Source of the DNA: Entrophospora sp. SA101
Lineage: Eukaryota; Glomeromycota; Glomeromycetes; Entrophosporales; Entrophosporaceae
Length of the DNA stretch: 64,000 nt
NCBI GenBank assembly: GCA_958430865.1
Contig: CAUDNR010001569.1
Span: 5,958-69,957 of the forward strand
Reading direction: 5' to 3'
The stretch's first letter is position 1. Every line of letters begins with the position of its first letter. Below the pieces are notes generated by a model. That model was not told the origin of the DNA, did no database searches, and saw nothing but the letters and a program-made list of their open reading frames with translations. Of this stretch, positions 10,392 through 21,070 are shown in pieces. The position numbers and the translations under genes are program-made.

Positions 10392-12434
10392 TTTAAGAAA
10401 ATCATTGTGACACAATAAAATTTAGTGAAGATATCACGTGAAAGTGTTTACCAATGAAATTAGTACATAGAAATTTATTTTACTATATATACTCAAAGTT
10501 TTACAAAAATAGTGAAATTTTTAAATTCTTGTAATTTTTGCTAGAAAGTTATGATAAAAATCTGGCTGCGCTACAACCAGGACCCGAATTATGAGGTAAT
10601 ACCCAAAATCTTATTGGACGATTGGGGACGTCACTGATATAAACGGACTAATTCATCGACAGCATCGTCGCGGCGTTCATCAACCACCTCAATTATTATA
10701 ATCCGGGGACCTGGCACAATGGTGTTAAACAATATTGAACGGATATGTATGGGTTGAAGAAAACATTCATTAAGTGCCGATCGTCCGCATGACAATTCGT
10801 GGGGTGACGGAGATTTTTTTCCTTAGAAAAAAAAATTACCATTTGTCATTTATTCAATTATAATTTAATTCATTGTTAACGAATATAATTGTTGAATTAA
10901 GCAATACTAAAATTCATTTGTATTATTGGTTCCGAAAGAAAGACAGTTTCTTTTATTATTATGTATGAGATTTTAAATCAACTGATTTTTCTAATACATG
11001 TGAACTATTAAATTGTTAGAGAAATTTATATTGGTTACACCGGTTTATTACTTTCATTGCTGCCAATCATGATTATAATTATGTTAGCAAAGAAAATTCT
11101 AGATTACCACATGTATCAAACGATAAATTAACAAGCCTAAATTATTATATGAATGTAATTATGTCGGAATTAATAATTACTATTTGGTAGGAATTATTAA
11201 TTATTGAGTGAATAAAAAAAATTTGACAGAATTTATTGGTTCAATTTGATATTTAAAGTGGCGTTTTTAAAATGACGAAGTTATGATGATGTTTGTTTAG
11301 ATGTTGATGTTTTATCAACAACATCATCAAAAAAAAATAATACCATCATCTTTTCATATAAAACTCTCCCCCTACTATTATGCTTAATCTCCTTATATAG
11401 TTAAAAAAAGAGAAATCTTTGTTTGTTTATATTTATTCATTGTAGAAAAGTCACTGTGCGCTAAGAAAAGTTTGAGATTACATTTTTACTCTCGCACAAA
11501 AAAAATACGCAAAAAAAAATACACTAAAAAAATTCTTTTTTCTCTTGTAAATCATTTTAGAATCAAAACCTGATTCTATTGTTCCCTTAACTTTATCACT
11601 TATAAATAATATATGGTGCAATCAAAATAATTGCTATTTATATATTAATTATCTTTTCTATATGATGTATAGTTCCAAATATATTTTACTATCTCTATTT
11701 TATAAAATAAATACTTATTATTTGTTTGATTGTTTTGTAAGGAAATTTTTTTTTAAATATAAATGATTTTTTTCCACAAAATCACAACTTTTTTTTCATT
11801 AATCGTTTTTTTTTCACATAAAAAAAATATTGTCTATATATATAAATAATAATTCTAATATTATAAATAAATAAGAAGAAATTTGTTTTTTTTTTTTTTT
11901 ATTTTTGAAAAATAAAAATAAAAAAAAAGTACCATTTCATCCCCCCCACATTTTAACATTAATATATAAATAATAAAAATTTATTCCCTTTCAATTTATT
12001 TTTTCAAATAAAAAAATTAATATTTTAACGTAATATTTCGTTTTTTATTTTTATTATTATTATTTTTCAAAAAAATAATTAAAAATAAAATAACGAAAGT
12101 ATTTTCCTTTTGAAAATTAATTTTGTAATATAATTGTACATATAATATATTAAAACAATTTATATTATTAATATATATAATATTAATACTTATTAATAAT
12201 TAAATTTCTATAAAAAAAAAAAAAACTAATATAAAAAAATCAAACTAATTATGACTATAATTAAAAATTCATTATAAAATAATCTCTCTCTTCCTTTTAA
12301 TTTATTTTTATTCAAACAAACCTAAAACTCACAAACCAAATAATATTTAAAACAAACCTCAACCTCAAAAACTCCATATCATTTTCTAATTTCTTTAAAA
12401 AACTAAATTTCCATCCACAACCAAATTCATCACC
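10392..12434. other. Long AT-rich upstream region of the protein kinase gene
   Basis: No gene is visible. A GC-richer patch lies at 10555-10800. The final 1.2 kb before the kinase ATG is made of long poly-T and poly-A tracts and C/T-rich stretches near 12285-12305 and 12320-12420, as expected for a promoter and 5' leader. Short ORFs here lie in repeats or low-complexity sequence. Confidence 0.5.
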
Positions 12435-13850
12435 ATGATAGAAGATCATTATAACCCATGCGAACGTATCAATCAGTTTATTGATGATGGTCAATTAGAA
12501 ATAACGGATATTCTTGGCATAGGTGCTTATGGAATTGTTTACGCTGCAAAACATGTTACAACCGGAAAATCTTACGCAGTCAAATGCATAATTAAAGCAA
12601 ATCTTGATGCAAGACAACAAAAATTTCAATATACCGAAATCAATTTGCACGCAAAATTATCTGGACATCCTAATATTATTAGATTGGAAAAAGTGATCGA
12701 GTCTGATGAAATGATTGACATTATACTTGAATATTGTAATGAAGGCGATTTGTTCTCGATAATAACAGAGAAAGGCGGTTACATAGGAAATGATTATTTG
12801 ATAAAGTCAGTTTTCATTCAAATACTTGATGCCGTGCTATTCAGTCATCGTCATGGTATTTATCATAGAGATCTTAAACCGGAAAATATACTCGTGTTTG
12901 ATCAAGGAAAAACTATCAAGTTGGCAGATTTTGGTTTGGCTACCACCGAACTTTGTTCGAATGATTTCGGATGTGGTTCTACATTTTACATGAGTCCAGA
13001 GTGTCAAGGTGGATTTTATAAGAAATTACAAATTTATGAAACCGCACCAAATGATGTTTGGTCACTAGGAATCATTCTAATTAATTTGACATGTGGTCGC
13101 AATCCATGGAAACAAGCTAGTATACACGACGAAACATTTGCTGCTTTTATTAAAAATAAAGATTTCCTCAAGAAAATATTCCCGATTACCGACGAGCTCA
13201 ACAGCATTTTACTGGACATTTTTGCTTTGGATCCAAAAAACCGAATTTCACTGTGTGAACTTCGTGATCGAATACTAAATTGTACCAGTTTTACTGTTAC
13301 CAATAATAAATATCATGATGATGAGATCAATAAAGCAATTCAAGAGTTTGAAGATGAAGAAGAAGAAGAACTGGAAGAAGAATATAATAAAGGAGGAGAT
13401 GAGGAACTTAATATTGTGAGATCTAGTAGTGATGATGGTTATTATAACGAGGAGGAAGAAGATAACGGCAATGATAGTGATAATATGACATTACCAATAT
13501 CTTCAAATTCATCAGATACTGCTTATTCTTGCTATTCATTTAGACAAATATCAAAGAAATCTTCATTTATTACATCATCTGAACCTAATGACAATGCCAA
13601 TAACTACAACGACAATGATTATTACTATAACAATGATGATTACAACAACGATGATAATGAACACGATTTTGATGACGACGACTGTGATGATGATTATGAT
13701 CGATGTTCTGTCTCGACTGGTTCGTTTTCATCTTTATCAACACTAGCAAACAGTAATCATAGCTTAGATAAATTACACAACAATATTAAAAACAATATCA
13801 AGATATCATTATTTAGTTTAACATCATATACTAGTGATACCGAAATATAA
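12435..13850 (+). CDS. Serine/threonine protein kinase of the Ran1/Vhs1/Sks1 type
   Basis: A single uninterrupted 471-codon frame with ATG in a CACCATG context. The kinase domain spans about residues 22-280: Gly loop GIGAYG (28-33), ATP-anchoring Lys50 in YAVK, helix-C Glu68, catalytic loop HRDLKPEN with Asp146, and metal-binding DFG Asp165. The activation end is GCGSTFYMSPECQGG, followed by DVWSLGIILINL. The GxGSxFYxxPEC pattern is characteristic of fungal Ran1/Pat1, Ksp1, Vhs1 and Sks1 kinases, which act in nutrient and cell-cycle or meiotic control. From about residue 295 the tail is disordered, very Asp/Glu/Asn-rich, then Ser-rich. All catalytic residues are present, so activity is expected. 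The specific substrate and pathway are unknown. It is intronless, unlike its neighbours. Confidence 0.9.
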   Translation: MIEDHYNPCERINQFIDDGQLEITDILGIGAYGIVYAAKHVTTGKSYAVKCIIKANLDARQQKFQYTEINLHAKLSGHPNIIRLEKVIESDEMIDIILEYCNEGDLFSIITEKGGYIGNDYLIKSVFIQILDAVLFSHRHGIYHRDLKPENILVFDQGKTIKLADFGLATTELCSNDFGCGSTFYMSPECQGGFYKKLQIYETAPNDVWSLGIILINLTCGRNPWKQASIHDETFAAFIKNKDFLKKIFPITDELNSILLDIFALDPKNRISLCELRDRILNCTSFTVTNNKYHDDEINKAIQEFEDEEEEELEEEYNKGGDEELNIVRSSSDDGYYNEEEEDNGNDSDNMTLPISSNSSDTAYSCYSFRQISKKSSFITSSEPNDNANNYNDNDYYYNNDDYNNDDNEHDFDDDDCDDDYDRCSVSTGSFSSLSTLANSNHSLDKLHNNIKNNIKISLFSLTSYTSDTEI

Positions 13851-14072
13851 TTGATTAATCGTGAATTTTTTTTCTAAATTAATTTTTAATTTTTATTTTC
13901 TTTATTTAGGAAAGTTTAAATTTATTGTTTGAAAAAAAACACCAATTAATAAAAATGATAGATTAGAAAGAGAATATTAATAAATAATAAATAATAAATA
14001 ATAATAATAGTAATAATAATAGATTTATAAACGTTATTGTTATTATATTATCATAATGTAATTATTTAATCG

Positions 14073-15710
14073 CTATTGTTTTTCTCGCTGGTGTTCTCCG
14101 GTTTCGACGACTTCAACCAAATCTCCAACTTTGATGATTATATCTAAATTAGAAAGAATAATAATAAATTAATTTTTAGAAAAAAAAAAAATATTTAAAA
14201 TAAAATCAAAAAATTTTAAAATATTATTAATGATAATTAATATTATTAATTTATACATTATATTTGCTAAATCTATTTTTTTACCTGTTTCACTATGAAT
14301 TGCGTTCATTCCTATAAATTATTGAATATTTTAAAAAAAAACTTTTCCCCATTTATATTATTAATTTATTATATTAATTGCCTACCAAAACAAGCATGAT
14401 ATTTTGCACCTTTATCGACTCTTCTATACGATTGTAAAGTTTTCAACGGTTCTAAAGCATTACGTTCCCCTGTATCGAAATTTACATTAGGAACTATCAT
14501 TATATATAAATAGATAAATGAATTAATAAATAAGTACATATATATATATTGTTTGGTATATTAACATTATAAACAATCAAGATAAATCAAGTAATATATA
14601 TTGTTTGGTATTAACATTATAAACAATCAAGATAAATCAAGTAATATATATTATACACACTCGTACAACGGGTACATCTGCTAATAATAAAAAATAAATG
14701 CCCTCCAATCAATATCTTCTTCCAAGTATCTTCTTCATAAGCCTTTTGACTCCCTTTTACAACAATGTTTGGTCTGAAATTTCTTGTTTCAACAGGGTTC
14801 ACCAAGCGACTATTAAGATCTGACAATGATTCTTGTGTAATGATCAGAAACGGAGTTGCATCTGAAAAAGAAACCTGTTAATAAATAATTAAAATAATTA
14901 AATGGATTAATCAATTAATCATTATTAGGAAATAATTTATGTTTGTTTGTTTGTTTATTTGTTTATTTGTTTATTTATTTATTTGTTTGTGCGTGTGTTT
15001 TAATATAATGAATTACCATAATTGCGCATTGATAAAGTCAGAAAAGCATCAGGATAAATGATTGATTACCTCAAGATTATGATAAATTTTTACAAATTCA
15101 TCTTTTGGCGGAAGATTTCTCCTAATAGTTCTAATTTCATCAGGGTCTTTAAAACAAATTTTGGCTTTTATACCATCAACACCTTCGCTAACTAAAAAGC
15201 CATTAATCCAAAGATTTGCTTCTTCTCCGCAATCATATGCAGCAACATTATCATCCCATACTGTAACTTGTAGTTTTGAATAATTCTTTTGACTTGGAAA
15301 TTAATTTAGTTAACGAATAATGAGAAATATTTATTATTGCAAATTTAATTAATGATTATTACAATTAATAATAGTATTATTTACTTTGGATTAAGTTCTA
15401 ATTCCAATTCTTTATTGTTTTTTACATTTTTAATTACAAGCAATCCTTCGCTTTCTTTAATAATTGGTTTCAATAGCGCGAGCTTTACTTGTAGAAGAAA
15501 ATATAATTAGTTAATTATTAATAAATGAATCGTTCCGTTATATTCATTTTTTACCTTTGGTTCATTGCGTTGCGTAATAAACCTGTTATTTTCATCAACT
15601 ATCATCCAAAACCTATCATACTTGAATCCATACTTGTTCACCTTTGATTCTTTTAATTCAATGCCTCTGCATGATTTTACTGGATGGATAAATATTGATG
15701 AAATTTCCAT
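14073..15710 (-). CDS. MOSC-domain molybdenum enzyme, mARC-like
   Basis: Seven exons: 15710-15555, 15482-15385, 15292-15070, 14874-14661, 14493-14386, 14311-14285 and 14143-14073. Phases agree throughout, giving 298 residues. The N-terminal beta-barrel begins MEISSIFIHPVKSCRG, followed by DRFWMIVD and ITQRNEPKL, the signature of MOCO-sulfurase C-terminal/mARC proteins. The MOSC core shows FSDATPFLI, LNSRL, NFRPNIVV and TRCTIPNVNFDTG. The Cys in the RCT segment aligns with the molybdenum-ligating Cys of mARC. Such proteins reduce N-hydroxylated compounds with cytochrome b5 and its reductase. No N-terminal membrane anchor is seen, so location is uncertain. The exon 4 acceptor was chosen to keep VSFSDATPF in frame. 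The fifth donor reads GTGTGT, a weaker site. Confidence 0.88.
14543..14652. repeat. Two-copy tandem repeat in a mARC-like intron
   Basis: A unit of about 55 bp (ATATATTGTTTGGTA.. to ..AATCAAGTA) is repeated twice head to tail with a 2-bp length difference, inside the intron between the fourth and fifth coding exons. It is a recent local duplication. Confidence 0.85.
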
Positions 15711-16316
15711 AATCTTTTTTTTTTGTCAAGATGCAAATGGGAGAAATTTTTTTTTTTAATATATGAATGTGCAACGATAACAATAATCCAATAACAACTC
15801 TGGAAAATATTACATTTGTATCCAACAACTACTTTAATATTAACATTGCTCTTGCGTTAAAATATTTTAATATAATAAAATTAAGCTGATGAATGATTTT
15901 TCAAAATTTGTTGAATTATGAAATCCAAGAAGGACAATGTTAAAATTTTATAAAGTTCCTTCCACCATCTTGAGAGCAAGGAAGGTATTTGTATTTTGGA
16001 GTAGCTCTACCTAATATAATGGATTTTAAAAAATTTTGGTAATGGGTAATATTTTATTTGAAAAAGAAATACTCTAAATAAATTATATATTATTTATATT
16101 TTTAAAAAGGTATATATGACAATGGAGTCATCAATATTATAATGACCAGGGTTTAAATGAAAACTTTTTAAAGTGTGTGATGAATTAAACTTTAATAAAT
16201 TAATTGATGACTTGCAAAATTACTTAATCAATGAAAAAATGAATTGGCTTCACCAAATTTAATTAACGTTCACAAGATTTCATCAATTGTTCAGTTTACT
16301 TAGTATTTTAAGAGAA
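15711..16316. other. Intergenic, promoter side of the mARC-like gene
   Basis: AT-rich, no recognisable gene. The first 60 bp contain T/A tracts upstream of the mARC-like ATG. Confidence 0.5.
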
Positions 16317-16434
16317 TTGTTATTCGCACCCCTCCCGTGACTAAGACAAAGATGAACCAATAAAATCATCACATTTTAAAGCCATTCATTGGTCACATTA
16401 CTACACTTAGTCATGGTAGGGGTGCGAATAACAA
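16317..16434. mobile_element. 118-bp MITE with near-perfect terminal inverted repeats
   Basis: Ends read TTATTCGCACCCCTCCCGTG and the inverse of TTATTCGCACCCCTACCATG, continuing to GACTAAG, with two mismatches over about 28 bp. The interior is only about 60 bp and non-coding. Confidence 0.85.
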
Positions 16435-17298
16435 ATCCTTAAATTAATTTGTGAAAATCCAGGATCAAATTTAATCAATGCTTGTTTCTATATCGAGTGA
16501 TAATTTAAAATCAGAGATTGGTATTTGGAATCATGTTGGGGGAAAAATGTTTCAGTATGGGGTAAAGATGGTTTCAAAGAATTGAAAACTATATTAGAAG
16601 ATATCAATGAAATATCTAAAGGCGATTTTTATAATAAGGTCATTCATTCCATGTAAATATTACTTTATTGATAATTAGCAACCAAGGTTACTTCTTTAAA
16701 AAGGTCCAAGACCAAGAATTAATCCCTAAGATGGCTTTTCTAGAGCAGTTTTTAGAAATGCTACAAATTGTAGTGTCAATGAAATTAAAGAAACAGGTGA
16801 GTTGATACAACAGAAGGTTAACATTTGTACTACAAAGGATTTCAGGGTTCATGATTTAATAGCCTCTATTATTACTATATATTAATTAGTAGTAGTGATT
16901 GACCATGATAAAAAACTAGATTAAAGATATATTTTATGAAGTCTTTGTTTTTATTTTATTATTGGCGTCAAAACAAAGGTAAATAATCTCATTTTGTGTT
17001 TGAAGATTATAAAATTATCAATTAATTCATTATTTTAGGTAAAAAAAATGGTACTACAAAACATTACTACAATATTTTTTCTATCAATATAAAGATGCTT
17101 ACTTTCAACAGTGAACTTTTTTGCGGTTTGTTGATCGGACTTGTCCTTAGCTTCTTACGTTTATCATAAATCAAAAAATTGGCAAAATAGTCAATAAATA
17201 GAAAGTCTATGGATTTCAAGCAATTTTTTGATAAAAAAAGGCTGGGCTAAATCCAGACTTTCATTTAGCAAAAATGGCCATTGTAATTCGTGGATTAT
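16435..17298. other. Degraded coding-like DNA
   Basis: Several short patches read like protein in different frames (about 16505-16660 and 16690-16800, for example QDQELIPKMAFLEQFLEM). Stops and shifts interrupt them and no family is recognised. Probably remnants of a dead gene or element. Confidence 0.35.
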
Positions 17299-17532
17299 AT
17301 GGAGAAGGAAAAGGAATTGTTGCCTCCACCATCAGAACGAAGAACAAATCCTCGAAGAAAAACAATAGAATGGATTAATAAAGAAAAGGACAAACAAATG
17401 GAAACGGAGATGGAGATAATGAAAATAATTAATGATCATCAAAAGGCATTCAATAGTGAAAGTCCGAGCGCCCAAGGAACAGGTAACACCCTTAAATACA
17501 AGTGCTGTTTATCTTGTTTATCTATTGGTTGA
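17299..17532 (+). CDS. Small hypothetical ORF, Lys/Glu-rich
   Basis: Starts MEKEKELLPPPSERR and runs 77 codons with many charged residues and a likely helical middle (EKDKQMETEMEIMKIINDH). A donor-like CAG|GTAACA at about 17481 could truncate it as an exon. No family is recognised and no partner exon was found. It may be a fragment of the degraded sequence upstream. Confidence 0.25.
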   Translation: MEKEKELLPPPSERRTNPRRKTIEWINKEKDKQMETEMEIMKIINDHQKAFNSESPSAQGTGNTLKYKCCLSCLSIG

Positions 17533-20500
17533 ATTTAAAAAAACTTTTCTTATTCTTTGTTTCCTTAACTAGTCAAAATTATGCATAGTGATAGAAACTA
17601 ATCGATCAATCAAACAAGTAAAATTTTTTTGTAAAAAACTTGTTTACGGGTTTGTCAAATTTTTTTACAAAAAAAAAGAACTAGAATATGCAAAAAAAAA
17701 AAAAAAAAAAAAGAATTTGAAGAGTATAAAAAGTTAGAATGGGAGCTCGAGTTGAAGTGATATCTAGCTTTTTTGATGTTGACATACATCATAATCAGAA
17801 TTATTTATTATATTTTTTATATGCATAGTAAATTTGTTATCAATCAATCAGGGAAATTGGGATTATATAAATCATTATTAGTAGCAAACCGCCAGGCTTC
17901 CCATTCACTTGACATCTCGTCATTTGTGGCCTTCGCAATTCTGCTCTGGCAGTAGGATTTCTAGTAGATATATATATATATATAGTCAAAGCAGAATAAT
18001 AGTAATTATTGGTATTTGTTTTTCATCACGTGTATTGGTGAGAAATTTATTCAAAGACGAGCGAGGAGATAAATTTTAATCCAGTTTCTAAACATGTAAG
18101 TAAACTGATAAACTACTACTGCTTAAAATGCTTTGTGCATTATTTTCAAATTATATGTTTTTCGCTGTTATTATTAATTTGGAAATTGAAGCAAAAGAAA
18201 AGGTCACATTTAATACTGAGTCATTAATATTTCCCTTTAACGATAGATATTAATACATATTAATAATTTCAAGAATTTAATCTAGAATCCTTGGTTGTCC
18301 AAATGAATTTCTTAATTTAGCTGATTATTTAATTTTCTGTTACACGCCATTTAGGCCATTTAGGTTATAAGTTGTCCCAGACCAAATTTACTTCTTTCTC
18401 TTTCACACTGCATTATTACTATAACTATAATTATTATTATAAATGATTTTTAATAGTACATACAGGATTTAAATACAAAAAAGGGAGCTCAATAATATTA
18501 TATAGAGAGCCACTTTTGCATGAATTTTTTATACATTTTCTACTTGATGATTAATGTTTAGCTCATAATCCTCTCTCGAATTTGTATTTTCTGTATTTTC
18601 TTTTGTGAATTTTTCTTTCCTCTTTTCAAGAAAACATTGGCAATTTTTGTATATAATGTTGTTTGCAATGATTGCAGTAATTATTTAGAACGTTATAACT
18701 GAACTGTTTAAAAAAAAATTTCGACATTTATACTTGCCGAACATAAGATTTTTTTATTCAAATGGTATTTGTTTTAGTAATGGTAATAATACGTTCTTTT
18801 GAATTTATGAAGTATAAGATGATGCGATGGCATTACAGGATCCCGAAGGGGAAATACTCTCAAATTTGGTAATAGGTCTTTTACTATAACAATTGACCAA
18901 GCTGTGTCGGTAATCTATTTATAGTTTCCGGGCCCTGACATTACAGAAACTACAATCGAACGAAGAAGGTTCAATAAGCTTTTGAGGAAATTTCTGTATA
19001 TTAATTCATTTTGTCAACTTACATATTTTAACAAAAGAATGATTACGATGGTTGTGACCAATTATATATGAATTCAGAAGAACTTGTTGATATTATTTCT
19101 GTCGCAATCATAGCTGATGACACAGCAAAGTTGCATTAGATCACTAAAATTGTGTATGTGGAAGATACATTTTAGGAAGGTATATTGTTCCATCTTCTAT
19201 ACTCCAAATTATTAAATAATAGAAATGCCAATGCAGGAAGAAGTCTTGGCAGAGAAGGAACCAAAAGACGCTGTAAAATTCTTCAAGACAGCATCCAAGG
19301 AATAACAAAGCATGAAATTAGGTGATACTATTATTTTCATCATCCAAGTGTCTTTTGGAATGATCACAACAAGCACAATATTTTTTTGGGGGGTGAAATC
19401 TGTACTAAAACCAAAGGGAGACACATTACATACCTTCTCCCCTCCCAAGAGATATAAGTTTGTATTGGTTGTTTTTTGATTTTTCTTTCTCTCTTTTCTT
19501 CCGTTTTGGTAGTGTAAACAAGATTACCAAGATCAAAATAGCTTTAATAAACTGGTTTTTTCAGATATAAGAATATCGTTTGGATTTTTGAATCCAAAGC
19601 GTGGAAATCTATATATTTACAAAAGAAAATCGAAGGAGCCAATAAATTATAGCGAGGTAAAGTAAATCATCACTTGCCAACAACATAAGCATGTTATCTA
19701 TGGTCGAAGTTGGTGATATGTGTTCATGAAGACAGCTATGAGTATTCTTCAAGTACCCACATGTCATGTAATAAATCAAGACAAAAAAACAACTTGAAGA
19801 AAAGTGATTGATGAGAAGGAAATCTAAGATGTTGATACAATAATAATCTTTGAATTATAATATTTCCAAAACTATAAAGTTTCGCAACTGGTTTTGGCTT
19901 TTGGCTTTTGATTTAGTTTTAGCATATAACTTTTAATTTTAGGTTTGACTTTTGTCCTTCCAAACTAGTTTTGGCGACTAACACTAATGCATAAGTTTCT
20001 GTAAGTATAGTTGGAATAATTTTAGTGAAGAAATTGTCCAGTTACCAGTTTATCACAAAGAAAAAAAGAAATGAATGTCAGATGCTATAATAATTAGTTT
20101 AAGGGCCAAGAAAAATAAAATATATAACTATTTTAATAGGGAAGTATTTATGTATCATAAAAAAAAGGAATTTCCGTTACTTTACAAAAACTCAAAGTTT
20201 TATTTGATTACTGGATGGAATTTTTAATCTTTGTCTAGAAAAGAATCATGTCAAATTAACAAAGGAAAATTCGATGCTTATTTGATGCAGCTGAGATCGA
20301 TCATTCATTGTCTCCACCAGTAGTAGTATATATACCATTAGGAATAGAATTAATACCAAACGTGGATATAAATATAAGTGTATTTTTTTATTCTAATATT
20401 TGCTATCGTATACAATCTTTTAATATGTACTTCCACACTCACAGCCCAACCTTTTTGTAAAAATACATTTTTTAATTCTATATATGTAAAATTATAAATT

Positions 20501-20535
20501 AAGAGATTTAATAAAGTAATTATTAATAATTACTG
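17533..20535. other. 3-kb gene-poor interval
   Basis: Contains a 20-base poly-A at about 17691-17712, an (AT)n run at 17970-17984, and scattered coding-like scraps (about 18790-19450) in several frames without a continuous exon model. No RNA gene or structured repeat was recognised. The ORF on the minus strand at 19212-19448 has no features. Confidence 0.45.
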
Positions 20536-21070
20536 CTATATATTATATATATTATATATATAATCAAATTCGAATTCACACTCGTGCCATGGTGTTTCAA
20601 CCCAAGGAATGGAAGGTTCTTTCATCATTCGATAAGTAAAGCTATCCTCTAGAAAATTTTCATTCGACAGATTGTTCTTGGAGTTTATTTTTTTCAAGTC
20701 TTCAAAATCGTTGATAGTATTTTTTTTATTTGATGAGGAGGTTGGAAATCCGCCGATAATATCTCCAGTAGGAATGATAATAGTTTCTCTATTATTAAAA
20801 TCTATATTCTTGCCCTTTAAGAAATGAATTTTTGCATTTTCGTCTTTTATTGAAAAAATAATGATAATAATTAATTAAAATATTCGTTTGATAAAATATA
20901 TTTATATATTTATATTAATAAACCTTACCCAGTTCTTCGTTGTCAGCGATAATATTATCACGACCAGGACACGATGATGGACATTTACGTTTGCTCTTCA
21001 TATGAGCTTCACAGGGATTTCTATTATACCCTTCCTTTACTACTCTTATATTCTTTTTCCTTTTTGTCAT
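20536..21070 (-). CDS. Small Cys-containing basic/acidic protein, function unknown
   Basis: Two exons, 21070-20929 and 20843-20536, joined across an 85-bp GT-AG intron in phase 1, giving 149 residues. The ATG begins MTKRKKNIRVV. The N-terminal third is strongly basic and has a Cys cluster, NPCEAHMKSKRKCPSSCPG (spacing C-x9-C-x3-C), suggesting metal binding or DNA contact. The C-terminal end is acidic and aromatic with WHECEFEFDY. No family is recognised. Frame continuity across the intron and non-random composition support a real gene, probably lineage-specific. Expression is unknown. Confidence 0.6.

Noticed and set aside
17299..17532. Treating the charged 77-codon frame as a confirmed gene
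   Set aside because: There is no supporting exon, motif or conserved boundary; it is kept only as a low-confidence entry.
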